This document shows positions 16,210-25,170 of a DNA stretch of 64,000 nt, one piece after another. This stretch comes from Chitinophaga caseinilytica (GTDB taxonomy: Bacteria > Bacteroidota > Bacteroidia > Chitinophagales > Chitinophagaceae). The DNA lies in NCBI RefSeq assembly GCF_038396765.1, contig NZ_CP150096.1, positions 1,905,001 through 1,969,000 on the forward strand, in the 5' to 3' direction. How positions within the stretch are numbered: position 1 is the first letter of the stretch; every line of letters starts with the position of its first letter. Under the pieces are notes generated by a model. The model did no database searches. It saw only the letters and a list, made by a program, of their open reading frames with translations, and had not been told where the DNA came from. The position numbers and the translations under genes were made by a program.

Positions 16210-16701
16210 ATGGATAATTTGCATGGGAAAGGGCGCCGGGGCAGGCCGCGGAAGTCGGAAGTCCCGGTACAGCATGCACAGGAAGAACATATGGTGCTGC
16301 AAAGCTACGCTGATGTGGTGGAGCTGAGGTCGTTCCCTTTTGGCCGGAAGATCGAGATGGTCAGGTCGGGTGTTTCGAAAGACCAGCTCACGCGGTTGAA
16401 AGAGATTTTCGGGTTGGATTACGACACGTTAAGCGTCTTGCTTGCGGTCACCAATCGCTCCCTTCATCTCAAGAAGGGGAAAGAGCGGATGAACCGTGGC
16501 ATCAGTGACCGGTTGATCTTCATCGCCGATGTGTTCAGTGTTGGGTACAACGTATTTGGCAGCAGGGAAGGGTTTCACGCGTGGTTACGCGACCCCTCGC
16601 GGGAGTTCGGGGATAAAGCCCCGCTGGAAGTGATGGATACCCTCGCCGGTATCGAAGAGGTGAAGAATGCGCTGTACCGGATAGATGCGTTTATCCTTTA
16701 A
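16210..16701 (+). CDS. Xre/MbcA/ParS-type antitoxin with AT-hook-like N-terminus
   Basis: A 163-residue antitoxin homologue. Residues 6-15 read GKGRRGRPRK, containing the GRP core flanked by basic residues typical of an AT-hook DNA minor-groove motif. A helix-turn-helix-like region follows (DQLTRLKEIFGLDYDTLSVLLAVTNRSL), then the DUF2384 domain (RLIFIADVFSVGYNVFGSREGFHAWLRDPSREFGDKAPLEV, with the ending LAGIEEVKNALYRI). A near -7 box abuts the ATG at 16210, so either the mRNA is leaderless or translation starts at a later Met such as that in HMVLQ. It precedes a RES-like gene by 14 bases. Confidence 0.85.
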   Translation: MDNLHGKGRRGRPRKSEVPVQHAQEEHMVLQSYADVVELRSFPFGRKIEMVRSGVSKDQLTRLKEIFGLDYDTLSVLLAVTNRSLHLKKGKERMNRGISDRLIFIADVFSVGYNVFGSREGFHAWLRDPSREFGDKAPLEVMDTLAGIEEVKNALYRIDAFIL

Positions 16702-16715
16702 ACAGAAGATAAGAT

Positions 16716-17183
16716 ATGACCTTATTTATGTTGAACCGGCGCGCCGGTTCAGTCGATCTGCTGCGCCGTGTAAATTACGCCGGCTATTGGAATCATGCCG
16801 GAGTGCCCTGCAGGTATGCCGTTGGGCAATCTTCACAATGCGTGTTGGAAAAGGAGATGGTGAAACGTTTTGGCATGATCCCCAAAGACGCGAAGATCGT
16901 AGTGCTGGATGTGCCCGACGGCAGCATCGAATATTTTCCGGAAGAGGAATTGCCCGACGGCTGGGACGATGTGAGGGTACGGCTCGTGGCGCGGGAATTT
17001 GGTACCGCCCGGCTCCGGAAAACGAAAAAACTCCTGCTCGCTTTTCCTTCCATCTCGCTGCACCGGGAATGGATTTATGTCATCAATATCACCCATCCCC
17101 TGGCCAAACAAATCCGCGTGCTCGACTATTACCCCGCCATCAGGCAGCCCGGGCAAACCCGGCAAGCCAGGATTTTCTCATGA
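16716..17183 (+). CDS. Divergent RES-domain toxin, possibly inactive
   Basis: A 155-residue RES-like protein, the expected partner of the antitoxin 14 bases upstream. Retained positions are Tyr (CRYAVG), Glu (CVLEKE), Ser (AFPSIS) and the terminal THP motif. The catalytic Arg of GRWN is replaced by Tyr (AGYWNHAG), and the Asn before the HP motif is replaced by Ile (REWIYVINITHP). This may be a degenerate or altered-specificity toxin. Its 3' end overlaps by 6 bases the end of the convergent coiled-coil gene. Confidence 0.8.
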   Translation: MTLFMLNRRAGSVDLLRRVNYAGYWNHAGVPCRYAVGQSSQCVLEKEMVKRFGMIPKDAKIVVLDVPDGSIEYFPEEELPDGWDDVRVRLVAREFGTARLRKTKKLLLAFPSISLHREWIYVINITHPLAKQIRVLDYYPAIRQPGQTRQARIFS

Positions 17184-17483
17184 ATTCAGCAGGGCGATGC
17201 ACCGGTCGATCTCACGGATGTAATCGTTGATCTTCCCGCGGACTTCCCTCCGGAAGGCGTCTTCGTCTTCCGAAAGCCCGTTCCCCTGCGTAGCGGTAGC
17301 GATTTTGGAAAGCTTGAGCTTTTCGTCGAGGGAGGTGATGGTGGACTGCTGCTGCAGCAGCTCTTCCTGCTGTGCCTTCAACTGGTCCCGGAGCGTGACG
17401 TTATCCGCCTGCGCCTGTTGCAGTTTACGGAACAGCTGCTGCAGCTTGTCCTCAATGCTTTGTATGTACTGTTCGATCTCCAT
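17178..17483 (-). CDS. Small coiled-coil protein, probable ZapB-like division partner
   Basis: 101 residues, almost entirely a predicted coiled coil (MEIEQYIQSIEDKLQQLFRK followed by Gln/Leu-rich heptads, then a helical C-terminus DYIREIDRCIALLNS). No enzyme motifs. It starts 3 bases after the pheT stop and so is translated from the pheT transcript. In Bacteroidota a small coiled-coil gene commonly lies between pheT and zapA, which suggests a divisome role, but this is inferred from position only. Confidence 0.75.
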   Translation of the reverse strand: MEIEQYIQSIEDKLQQLFRKLQQAQADNVTLRDQLKAQQEELLQQQSTITSLDEKLKLSKIATATQGNGLSEDEDAFRREVRGKINDYIREIDRCIALLNS

Positions 17484-17486
17484 GGT

Positions 17487-19919
17487 TTATTTGCGGATCT
17501 CCGCCTGTAACTGGGTTTCGAAGGCTTTTACGAGTTTGTTCACGAGTGCGTCGGTATCCTGGTCGGTCAGGGTTTTCTGCTTGTCCTGGAAAGTGAAACT
17601 CACGGCGTACGACTTTTTGCCGGCGCCCAGCTTGTCACTCTCAAAAACGTCGAACAGGTTGATTTGTTGCAAAAGATTCGTTTTCACGGACCTTGCGGCG
17701 GTTTCCACGGCGGCGAAGGGCACGTTTTTGTCGAGCACCAGCGCCAGGTCGCGGCGAACGGCCGGGAATTTCGGGATCTCTTCGTAGAACGCGTCTTTGG
17801 TGGGCAGCAGGGTCAGGATCACGTCCCAGTTAAAATCTGCGTACCAAACGGGCTGCTTGATGTCGAAGGCTTTCAGCTGCGCGGGTGCCACGCTTCCGGC
17901 CACGGCAATGGTTTTGCCGCCGGAAGTGATCTCGAACGAAGGCTGTAGGCCATGAACGGTGTTGGCCGCCATCTGCGGAGCAGTGATGCCCAGCATCTGG
18001 AGGATGTTGCCGATGAAAGCCTTCAGGTCGTAGAAATCTACCGGTTTTTCTTTATGCATCCAGTTCTCAGGCTGTTTGCGGCCGGTGAGGTACAGGCAGA
18101 GATGGGCTTTCTCGGGATATTGCCCCACGGCTTCCTGCCGGTAGGTTTTACCGAATTCGAAGAACAGCAGGTCTTCGTTCCGGCGGTTCAGGTTATGGGC
18201 GATGCGCTCCAGGCCGGTTTCCAGCATGGACGGGCGCAGCACGTCGAGGTCGGCGCTGAGGCTGTTGAGCATTTTCACCAGCGAATCCGCGTCGAGGTGT
18301 TTGTAGTATTGACTGTTGGTGATGGAGTTGGTGAAAATCTCCGAAAACCCGTTCCCGGCGAGGTAATCCGCGATCCTTTCCTTCACGCGCTCCTTGTCGG
18401 GCTGCGCCTGAACGGAGGGGGCCATGGATACGAGCGCGGGGATGGGGATATTATCCAGCCCGTCTATCCGCATCACTTCCTCCACGATATCGGCCGGGAT
18501 GGTGATATCGGGTTTGTGGAGGGGAGCCGCCACGCGGAGGCGCCCTTCGTTTTCCTCATGGATCGTGAACCCGAGGCTGCAAAGGATGTTTTTGATCTGC
18601 GCTTCGGGATATTGATGGCCGCTGAGGGTGCGGATGTAATCATAAGTAACGTCGATCTGCCAGGCCTGCTTCGGCGAAGGGTACACGTCGGTCACTTCGG
18701 ATGCCGCCGCGCCGTGCGCCAGTTCGCTGATGAGCGCTACGGCTCTTTCCAGCGCGAAAGGCGCGAGGGAAATATCGAGCCCTTTTTCGAAACGGATGGC
18801 CGCGTCGGTCCGCAGACCGTGGCGCATCGACGTTTTCCGGATGCTGGTGGCGTCGAAATACGCGCTTTCGAGGAAGATCTGGGTGGTTTCGTCTTTCACG
18901 CCGGAGTTCAGGCCGCCGAACACACCGGCGATGCACATGCCGTTGTCTTCGCCGTCGCAGATCATGAGGTCGCCTGCGTCCAGCTTGCGTTCTTTACCGT
19001 CGAGCGAAAGGAAGGGCGTGCCGGCCGGGAGGTTTTCCACGATCACTTTGCCGCCTTTGATCTGGGAAGCGTCGAACGCGTGGAGGGGCTGGCCGGTTTC
19101 GTGGAGCACGTAGTTGGTGATATCCACGATATTATTGATGGGCCGAACGCCGATGGCGAGCAGGCGATGCTGCATCCAGGCGGGCGAGGGGCCTACTTTT
19201 ACGCCGGTGATCGACTGGCCGCAGTATCGCGGGCAGGCTTCGGTATTTTTTACTTCCACGGCAATGGGAAGCGGTTTTTCTGCTTTGGCGGCGGCGTTGA
19301 TGCCGGGTTTGCGGAGCTGGTAAACCTGCGTGTTCTCGCGGTTGTTGAGGAACGCACACACGTCGCGGGCCACGCCCATATGGCTCATGGCGTCCATATG
19401 GTTGGGGGTGAGGCCGATTTCGTATACCCAGTCCTGGTAAGGATGGAATATTTCGCTGGCCGGGGTCCCGGGCGTGAGGGCGGCGTCGAGGACGAGGATG
19501 CCGTCGTGGCTGGCGCCGAGGCCTATTTCATCTTCCGCGCAGATCATGCCGAAGCTGTCTTCTCCGCGGATTTTGGCTTTTTTCATGGTGAGGGGCTCGC
19601 CGGAGGCGGGGTAGATGGTGGTACCAACGGGGGCAACAACCACTTTCTGGCCGGCGGCTACGTTGGGAGCGCCGCACACGATGGCGAGGGGCGCGCCGTT
19701 GCCGATGTTCACGGTGGTGAGACGGAGCTTGTCGGCGTTGGGGTGCTTTTCTACGGTCAGCACTTCGCCGATTACCAGTCCTTCGAGACTCCCTTTCACG
19801 CTTTCAAAACGTTCCAGGCTTTCCACTTCCAGGCCTACGCCGGTCAAAATCACGGAAAGTTCCTCCGGTGCGGGCTTTACCGGCAAATAATCACATAACC
19901 AGTTGTACGAAATTGTCAT
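17487..19919 (-). CDS. pheT: Phenylalanyl-tRNA synthetase beta subunit
   Basis: An 810-residue beta subunit of the alpha2beta2 phenylalanyl-tRNA synthetase. Domain order: B1 and tRNA-binding EMAP-like domain (GLVIGEVLTVEKHPNADKLR near 50), B3/B4 editing domain (RPINNIVDITNYVLHETGQPLHAFD), B5 domain, catalytic-like core, and ferredoxin-fold anticodon-binding domain (FPAVRRDLALVLDKNVPF, ending FETQLQAEIRK). A Shine-Dalgarno-like AAGGAG precedes the start. pheS is not in the window. Confidence 0.97.
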   Translation of the reverse strand: MTISYNWLCDYLPVKPAPEELSVILTGVGLEVESLERFESVKGSLEGLVIGEVLTVEKHPNADKLRLTTVNIGNGAPLAIVCGAPNVAAGQKVVVAPVGTTIYPASGEPLTMKKAKIRGEDSFGMICAEDEIGLGASHDGILVLDAALTPGTPASEIFHPYQDWVYEIGLTPNHMDAMSHMGVARDVCAFLNNRENTQVYQLRKPGINAAAKAEKPLPIAVEVKNTEACPRYCGQSITGVKVGPSPAWMQHRLLAIGVRPINNIVDITNYVLHETGQPLHAFDASQIKGGKVIVENLPAGTPFLSLDGKERKLDAGDLMICDGEDNGMCIAGVFGGLNSGVKDETTQIFLESAYFDATSIRKTSMRHGLRTDAAIRFEKGLDISLAPFALERAVALISELAHGAAASEVTDVYPSPKQAWQIDVTYDYIRTLSGHQYPEAQIKNILCSLGFTIHEENEGRLRVAAPLHKPDITIPADIVEEVMRIDGLDNIPIPALVSMAPSVQAQPDKERVKERIADYLAGNGFSEIFTNSITNSQYYKHLDADSLVKMLNSLSADLDVLRPSMLETGLERIAHNLNRRNEDLLFFEFGKTYRQEAVGQYPEKAHLCLYLTGRKQPENWMHKEKPVDFYDLKAFIGNILQMLGITAPQMAANTVHGLQPSFEITSGGKTIAVAGSVAPAQLKAFDIKQPVWYADFNWDVILTLLPTKDAFYEEIPKFPAVRRDLALVLDKNVPFAAVETAARSVKTNLLQQINLFDVFESDKLGAGKKSYAVSFTFQDKQKTLTDQDTDALVNKLVKAFETQLQAEIRK

Positions 19920-20404
19920 TGGATGCTCCTTGTATTATGCTGTCCGGCTTCCGCCGGATCGATTTAATTTATTGTCAATCAATATTTTGCGACGAATTTG
20001 CCTCCGTGAATGGGTGCAGGTCGCGCCGCGTAAAGTTAACAAATCTCCCGTACGGGAAGGCGGAATTTTGCGCAAGAAAATGTGGAAAAATCTTTATTCA
20101 CACTTATTGTGAATTGTCGGACATTTGCGGTGTGTTGTTTGCTGATTTTGTGGATAAGATAGTGCAAAACGGTGGATAACTGGCCAGGAAGTGTGCGGAT
20201 AGCGGTGGAATTATGTCGAACAAATATAATTCCGTTGTGCGGGAGGGAAATGGATAAAGTCCGTTACCTTAGTTTTCCTGGCTAATAAAAATTTTACAAT
20301 TTGTTAAAGATGGGTGAATGGAAAGCATGCGGAATTGTAGAAAACCTATGTCCGGCCTCGTTCAGTAACCATTTTTTTAACTTTCTTAACGTATTGCACA
20401 TATA
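19920..20404. other. Intergenic region between divergent pheT and dnaB
   Basis: 485 bases with no supportable gene. It holds a 12-base palindrome TCCCGTACGGGA (20046-20057) and an inverted repeat TTCACA-N5-TGTGAA (20097-20113). AT-rich stretches near 20280-20300 and 20370-20400 probably carry the dnaB promoter, but I see no good TAnnTTTG box. No RNA gene recognised. Confidence 0.4.
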
Positions 20405-21979
20405 ATGGATCTCACGAAGAAAGACCGAAATACACGCCGCAAGCCCGGCGTGGACCTGTCGACGATGGTGTATGGAAAAGTGCCCCCACAGGCCAAGGAG
20501 CTGGAAGAAGCTGTACTGGGTGCACTGATGCTGGAAAAAGGAGCCTTCGATACCGTAATTGAGATCCTTAAAGCTGAATGTTTTTACGTTGATGCCCACC
20601 AAAAGCTCTTTTCCGCCATGCAACGCCTGGCCGGTAAATCGATGCCGGTAGACATTCTTACCGTGGTGGAAGAGCTCAAATCCAGCGGCGACCTCGAAGC
20701 CGTTGGCGGCCCGTTCTTCGTTTCCCGCCTCACCAACATGGTGGTTTCCACCGCCAACATCGAAGCGCACGCCCGTATCGTACTGCAGAAATTCATCCAG
20801 CGCGAGCTGATCCGCATCTCCGGCGAAATCATCTCCGAAGCATATGAAGACACGGCCGACGTGTTCGACCTCCTCGATGCCGCAGAATCCAAACTCTTCG
20901 AAGTCACCAATAACCACCTTCGCAAGAACTACGACTCCATCGACCGTATCCTCGTGAATACGATCAAGCGTATCGAAGACCTCCGCAACAAAGGCGACGA
21001 AATCACCGGGGTCCCCTCCGGCTTCCCTTCTCTCGATAAAATCACCTACGGCTGGCAACCTTCCGACCTTATCATCCTGGCTGCCCGTCCTGCCGTGGGT
21101 AAAACCGCGTTCGCCCTCAACCTCGCGCGAAACGCCGCCCTCCACCCGAAATTCGCGAAAGGCGCGGCGGTATTCAGTCTGGAGATGTCGAGCGGACAGA
21201 TCGTTCAGCGTATCCTTTCCGCCGAATCCGAGATCCGGCTGGAGAAGATCACGCGGGGCAAGCTCGAAGAGCATGAAATGCGCAAACTGATGACCCACGG
21301 TATCGAGCGCCTCGCGAAAGCGCCGATCTTCATCGACGATACCCCCGGTCTCAACATCTTTGAGCTCCGCGCCAAATGCCGCCGCCTCGTGCATAACCAC
21401 GGCGTAGGCATTATCATCATCGACTACCTGCAGCTGATGTCTGGCCCGAACGACGGCCGCAATACCAACCGTGAGCAGGAGATTTCCAAAATCTCCCGCG
21501 ATCTGAAAGGCCTCGCAAAAGAGCTGCACGTGCCGGTACTGGCGCTTTCCCAGCTCTCCCGCGACGTGGAGAAACGTAAAGACGGCAACAAGATGCCGCA
21601 GCTGTCCGACCTTCGTGAATCGGGTGCGATCGAGCAGGATGCGGACATGGTTATGTTCATTTACCGTCCTGAATACTATGAGATCACGACCAACGAAATG
21701 GGCGAATCCAACAAAGGCGAAACCCACGTTCGTATCGCGAAACACCGTAACGGCCAGCTCGATACCGTGAAGCTCCGCGCGATCCTGGAGTTCCAGCGTT
21801 TCGAAGACGATGGTTTCGTAGACGGCCCGCCCGCGCCCATCGGCGGCCCCAGCGGCCCTGCAGGGTTCCCCGGCAAAGGCCCCGGCGGGTTCGATGAAGC
21901 GAAAGTGTTCATCCAGAAAGGATCGAAGATGAACGATATGGATTTTGACGACGACGCATTCGGCGATGCTCCGTTCTAA
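20405..21979 (+). CDS. dnaB: Replicative DNA helicase DnaB
   Basis: The 524-residue hexameric replication-fork helicase. The N-terminal domain (PPQAKELEEAVLGALMLEKGAFDTVIEIL) is followed by the RecA-like domain with Walker A AARPAVGKTAFALNLARNA near residue 226, the Walker B region GIIIIDYLQLM, and ALSQLSRDVEKRKDGNKMPQLSDLRESGAIEQDAD. The last 50 residues are a Gly/Pro-rich then acidic tail (GGPSGPAGFPGKGPGGFDEAK, DFDDDAFGDAPF), common in Bacteroidota. Monocistronic with its own terminator. Confidence 0.97.
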   Translation: MDLTKKDRNTRRKPGVDLSTMVYGKVPPQAKELEEAVLGALMLEKGAFDTVIEILKAECFYVDAHQKLFSAMQRLAGKSMPVDILTVVEELKSSGDLEAVGGPFFVSRLTNMVVSTANIEAHARIVLQKFIQRELIRISGEIISEAYEDTADVFDLLDAAESKLFEVTNNHLRKNYDSIDRILVNTIKRIEDLRNKGDEITGVPSGFPSLDKITYGWQPSDLIILAARPAVGKTAFALNLARNAALHPKFAKGAAVFSLEMSSGQIVQRILSAESEIRLEKITRGKLEEHEMRKLMTHGIERLAKAPIFIDDTPGLNIFELRAKCRRLVHNHGVGIIIIDYLQLMSGPNDGRNTNREQEISKISRDLKGLAKELHVPVLALSQLSRDVEKRKDGNKMPQLSDLRESGAIEQDADMVMFIYRPEYYEITTNEMGESNKGETHVRIAKHRNGQLDTVKLRAILEFQRFEDDGFVDGPPAPIGGPSGPAGFPGKGPGGFDEAKVFIQKGSKMNDMDFDDDAFGDAPF

Positions 21980-22001
21980 ACGAAAGCATCGCACATAATC
22001 G

Positions 22002-22039
22002 AAAGCCGGTTCGTTCTGAAAAGATGGACCGGCTTTTTT
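22002..22039 (+). terminator. Rho-independent terminator of dnaB
   Basis: AAAGCCGGT (22002-22010) pairs with ACCGGCTTT (22028-22036), followed by T7. It lies 22 bases after the dnaB stop. Confidence 0.88.
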
Positions 22040-22050
22040 AATGGATCAAC

Positions 22051-23412
22051 ATGAAACGGATTTACGAAAAGTACAAACATCATTATAAGGATAATTTCCA
22101 GCTCGCATACCCCGTCGTGATTTCCCAGCTCGGCCATACGCTGGTAGGGCTGAGCGACAGTATCATCATGGGCCATACCGGCGAAATTTCGCTGGCGGCC
22201 GTGTCTCTCGGCGTGGGGTTTTTCAGCATTTTCATGGTGGCCGGGATCGGGATTTCCTACGGCCTCACGCCGCTCATCGCGCAGGCGAACGGGCGGGGCG
22301 AGAAGGAGATCTGCGGGCGGTTGCTCGCGCATAGCCTCATCATCAACGCCATTACCGGGCTGGTGATGTTCGCCGGGATATTGATCACCGCCGAAAACCT
22401 GGAACGGATGGGGCAACCGGCGGCTGTGGCGCCGGAAGCGCGCATCTTCCTCCGGTACCTCGCATTTTCCTACCTCCCGCTCATGGTGTTCCTTACGTTC
22501 AAGCAATTCGCGGAGGGACTGGGCTTTACCCGCCAGGCCATGAACATCAGTATCATCGGCAATATCCTCAATATCGTGATCGGCGTTACGCTGGTGTACG
22601 GATTGCTCGGCGTGCCGCGCATGGGGATTTCCGGTGTGGGGATCGCCACGTTTACCGACCGTTTGCTCATGGGCATCACCATGGCGTGGTACGTGCTGAA
22701 ATCGCCGCGGTTCCGGGAATATCTCGGTGATTTCCATTTCCGGGACATATCGAAATCGTTGCTGAAGAAGATCGCCGGATTGGGAACGCCCGTGGCGCTG
22801 CAATATATTTTTGAGGTGAGCGCGTTCAGCGGAGCGGTGGTGATGGCCGGGTGGCTGGGCTCCACGCAGCAGGCGGCGCACCAGATCGCCATCAACCTCG
22901 CGTCCATGACGTATATGATGGCGAGCGGGATTTCCGCCGCGGCGGGCATCCGGAGCGGCAATAACTTCGGTGCCGGGAACTTCTCCGACCTGCGGCGTTC
23001 TTCCATCGCCAGCTATCATATGGTGGCGGTGATGATGGGGATCGCGGCGCTGGTGTTCGTACTGGGCAGCCGGTGGTTGCCGCTGATGTACATCAACGAT
23101 CCGGAAGTGGTGCATATGGCGTCGGGACTGTTGCTCATCGCGGCGTTCTTCCAGCTGTTCGACGGTACGCAGGTTGTAGGGCTCGGCGTGCTGCGGGGCC
23201 TGGGCGATGTGAGGGTGCCTACGGTCATCACGATGATCGCTTACTGGGTGATCGGCCTCCCGGTCGGGTATATCCTCGGGTTTCCGCTGAAGCTCGGCGT
23301 GCAGGGGATCTGGTGGGGATTGCTGCTGGGATTGGTGGTGGCATCGGTGCTGCTGTTCTTCCGGTTCCAGGACTTTACCCGCCGGCTGGAAAGGAATGCA
23401 GGAAATAGCTAA
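22051..23412 (+). CDS. MATE family efflux transporter
   Basis: A 453-residue membrane protein with twelve hydrophobic segments and MATE features. These include the N-terminal LAYPVVISQLGHTLVGLSDSIIMGHTG, then the half-repeat signature LGTPVALQYIFEVSAFSGAVVMAGWLG, and the C-terminal GTQVVGLGVLRGLGDVRVPT. MATE proteins expel cationic compounds using Na+ or H+ gradients; the substrate is not predictable. It ends 9 bases before rsmE, so the two may be co-transcribed. Confidence 0.93.
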   Translation: MKRIYEKYKHHYKDNFQLAYPVVISQLGHTLVGLSDSIIMGHTGEISLAAVSLGVGFFSIFMVAGIGISYGLTPLIAQANGRGEKEICGRLLAHSLIINAITGLVMFAGILITAENLERMGQPAAVAPEARIFLRYLAFSYLPLMVFLTFKQFAEGLGFTRQAMNISIIGNILNIVIGVTLVYGLLGVPRMGISGVGIATFTDRLLMGITMAWYVLKSPRFREYLGDFHFRDISKSLLKKIAGLGTPVALQYIFEVSAFSGAVVMAGWLGSTQQAAHQIAINLASMTYMMASGISAAAGIRSGNNFGAGNFSDLRRSSIASYHMVAVMMGIAALVFVLGSRWLPLMYINDPEVVHMASGLLLIAAFFQLFDGTQVVGLGVLRGLGDVRVPTVITMIAYWVIGLPVGYILGFPLKLGVQGIWWGLLLGLVVASVLLFFRFQDFTRRLERNAGNS

Positions 23413-23421
23413 TTTTGGGGG

Positions 23422-24129
23422 ATGGAATTGCCCGTTTTTTACGCCGGAGATATGGCGCCCGGCGCTGCCGCCTATACGATGGACGAGCCTACGTCCAAAT
23501 ACTGCGTGACCGTGCTGCGCAAAACCAAAGGCGATAAAATCCTGCTGGCCGACGGGCGCGGCGGGAAATTCACGGCCGAAATCACAGACGATCACCGTAA
23601 GAAATGCGTGTCCGCCATTATCGGATCGGAGCAGGTTCCTGCGCCAGCGCCGCGCCTGCGCATAGGGATCGCGTTCACCAAAAACGCGTCGCGGATGGAG
23701 TGGTTCCTGGAGAAAGCGGCGGAAATCGGCATGTCGGAAATCATCCCCCTCGTTACCCGGCGCACCGAAAAAGAAAACCTCAAAATGGAACGGCTGGAAA
23801 GCATCCTCGTTTCGGCGATGCTGCAATCCCGGCAATGGCATCTTCCCAAACTGCATACCCCGCAGCCTTTCGAATCGCTGATGGCGATAGCAGGCCAACG
23901 CTTCATCGCACACTGTCTTCCCGGAGAGAAAAAATCCATTTTACAGATCGCCCGGCCGGGAGAAGATGCGTTGCTGCTCATCGGGCCGGAAGGTGATTTT
24001 ACGCCGGAGGAAGTGGAATTGTCGCTGCAAAACGGCTATCAGCCAGTAACGTTAGGGAACACCCGCCTGCGCACGGAAACCGCCGGACTGGTGGGCTGCA
24101 CGCTGCTGGCGGCGGTGAATAACGCATAA
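23422..24129 (+). CDS. rsmE: 16S rRNA (uracil-1498 N3)-methyltransferase RsmE
   Basis: A 235-residue SPOUT-fold enzyme that methylates U1498 of 16S rRNA. Evidence: N-terminal PUA-like domain (HYCVTVLRKTKGDKILLADGRG-type sequence), FTKNASRMEWFLEKAAEIGMSEI, and the C-terminal knot with LLIGPEGDFTPEEVELSLQNGYQPVTLGNTRLRTETAG. The LGxxRLRTETA signature is diagnostic. It follows the MATE gene closely. Confidence 0.95.
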   Translation: MELPVFYAGDMAPGAAAYTMDEPTSKYCVTVLRKTKGDKILLADGRGGKFTAEITDDHRKKCVSAIIGSEQVPAPAPRLRIGIAFTKNASRMEWFLEKAAEIGMSEIIPLVTRRTEKENLKMERLESILVSAMLQSRQWHLPKLHTPQPFESLMAIAGQRFIAHCLPGEKKSILQIARPGEDALLLIGPEGDFTPEEVELSLQNGYQPVTLGNTRLRTETAGLVGCTLLAAVNNA

Positions 24130-24186
24130 TTACTGGTGCCTATTTTCTGGGCAATAACCCTCATTCTCCGAACATCGGGCCGGGTA

Positions 24187-24194
24187 TAGTTTTG
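24187..24194 (+). promoter_or_regulatory. -7 promoter element of the methyltransferase gene
   Basis: TAGTTTTG matches TAnnTTTG. It overlaps a GTG at 24194 that would give a longer frame, so that start is excluded and the ATG at 24221 preferred. Confidence 0.6.
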
Positions 24195-24220
24195 TGGCAT
24201 CATCATCAAAGCCAGACCCC

Positions 24221-25093
24221 ATGTTCACGATTACACCTGCCGGCACCATGAACCGTTTGTTCGTGGACGGCCCCGATGCGTCCGATTATCCCCGGATCAA
24301 CGATTACTTCAACCGCGCCTACCAACGCGATCCCGAAAATTTTTCCCGGGAATTCGAAAGCCTCCGCCGGGAGCATGAAGCTTTCCATTCCTTGCAGTCC
24401 ATCGCCGGTTATTGCTGCGCAAAGCCATTTGGATATGCGGGCGATTTCCGCCTCATCGACCGGCTGTACACGCATTATATCGGCAGCGGTGTGCACATCG
24501 CCCGGTGGGACGCCTTCGCGCAGGCGCAACCCGCTGCAGTGGCGGTCCGCAACCGGAAAACGTATTTCATCGACCTCATGAAAGCAAACCTGCCGGCAAA
24601 CGTGCTCAACGTAGCCAGCGGCCCCGCACGCGACGTGCTCGAGTTTTTCGGTTATTGCCCCGATGCGGCGGTGGTGATAGATTGCCTGGAATACGACGCG
24701 CATGCCATCAATTATGCGGGATCCCTGCTGAAAGGCAATTGCCGCGTGCGTTTCACGCAGCAGAACATTCTTACCTGGAAAGCGGAAGGAACGTATGAAA
24801 TGGTATGGTCTTCGGGCCTGTTCGATTACTTCACCGACGGGGTGTTCGTGCGAGTGCTGCGGAAGCTCCTCGGCTGTGTGGCGCCGGGCGGTCAGCTCGT
24901 GATCGGCAATTTTTCCGACGAAAATCCTAACCGCGCGTTTATGGAAGTGGGGATGCAATGGTTCCTCCATCACCGGAGCCCCGAACAGCTGATCGATCTG
25001 GCGAAGCAGGCGGGAGCAGAAGCCTGGAACCCGGAAGTGAAAAGCGAGCCCGCGGGCGTCAACCTCTTCCTTCATCTTACAAAACCTGCTTAA
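24221..25093 (+). CDS. Class I SAM-dependent methyltransferase
   Basis: 290 residues from the ATG at 24221, chosen because the promoter -7 box covers the upstream GTG. The central Rossmann fold shows motif I as VLNVASGPARDVLEFF, an acidic motif II in VVIDCLEYD, and a motif IV-like WSSGLFDYFTD. The N-terminal part (YFNRAYQRDPENFSREFESLRREHEAFHSL) is helical. I cannot name the substrate. Monocistronic, followed by a bidirectional terminator. Confidence 0.85.
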   Translation: MFTITPAGTMNRLFVDGPDASDYPRINDYFNRAYQRDPENFSREFESLRREHEAFHSLQSIAGYCCAKPFGYAGDFRLIDRLYTHYIGSGVHIARWDAFAQAQPAAVAVRNRKTYFIDLMKANLPANVLNVASGPARDVLEFFGYCPDAAVVIDCLEYDAHAINYAGSLLKGNCRVRFTQQNILTWKAEGTYEMVWSSGLFDYFTDGVFVRVLRKLLGCVAPGGQLVIGNFSDENPNRAFMEVGMQWFLHHRSPEQLIDLAKQAGAEAWNPEVKSEPAGVNLFLHLTKPA

Positions 25094-25118
25094 TATACCT
25101 GATATCAGCCAACATCAA

Positions 25119-25155
25119 AAAGGCTGGCCTGCGTAATGCGGGCCAGCCTTTCCTC
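25119..25155. terminator. Bidirectional terminator between the methyltransferase gene and terC
   Basis: AAAGGCTGGCC (25119-25129) pairs exactly with GGCCAGCCTTT (25141-25151), with T-rich sequence on both sides. It separates convergent genes. Confidence 0.85.
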
Positions 25156-25170
25156 CTTTAAGGCAAAAAA

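Noticed and set aside
23410..23417. TAATTTTG before rsmE as a promoter
   Set aside because: It includes the stop codon of the MATE gene and lies 4 bases from the rsmE start; co-transcription is simpler. Left open.
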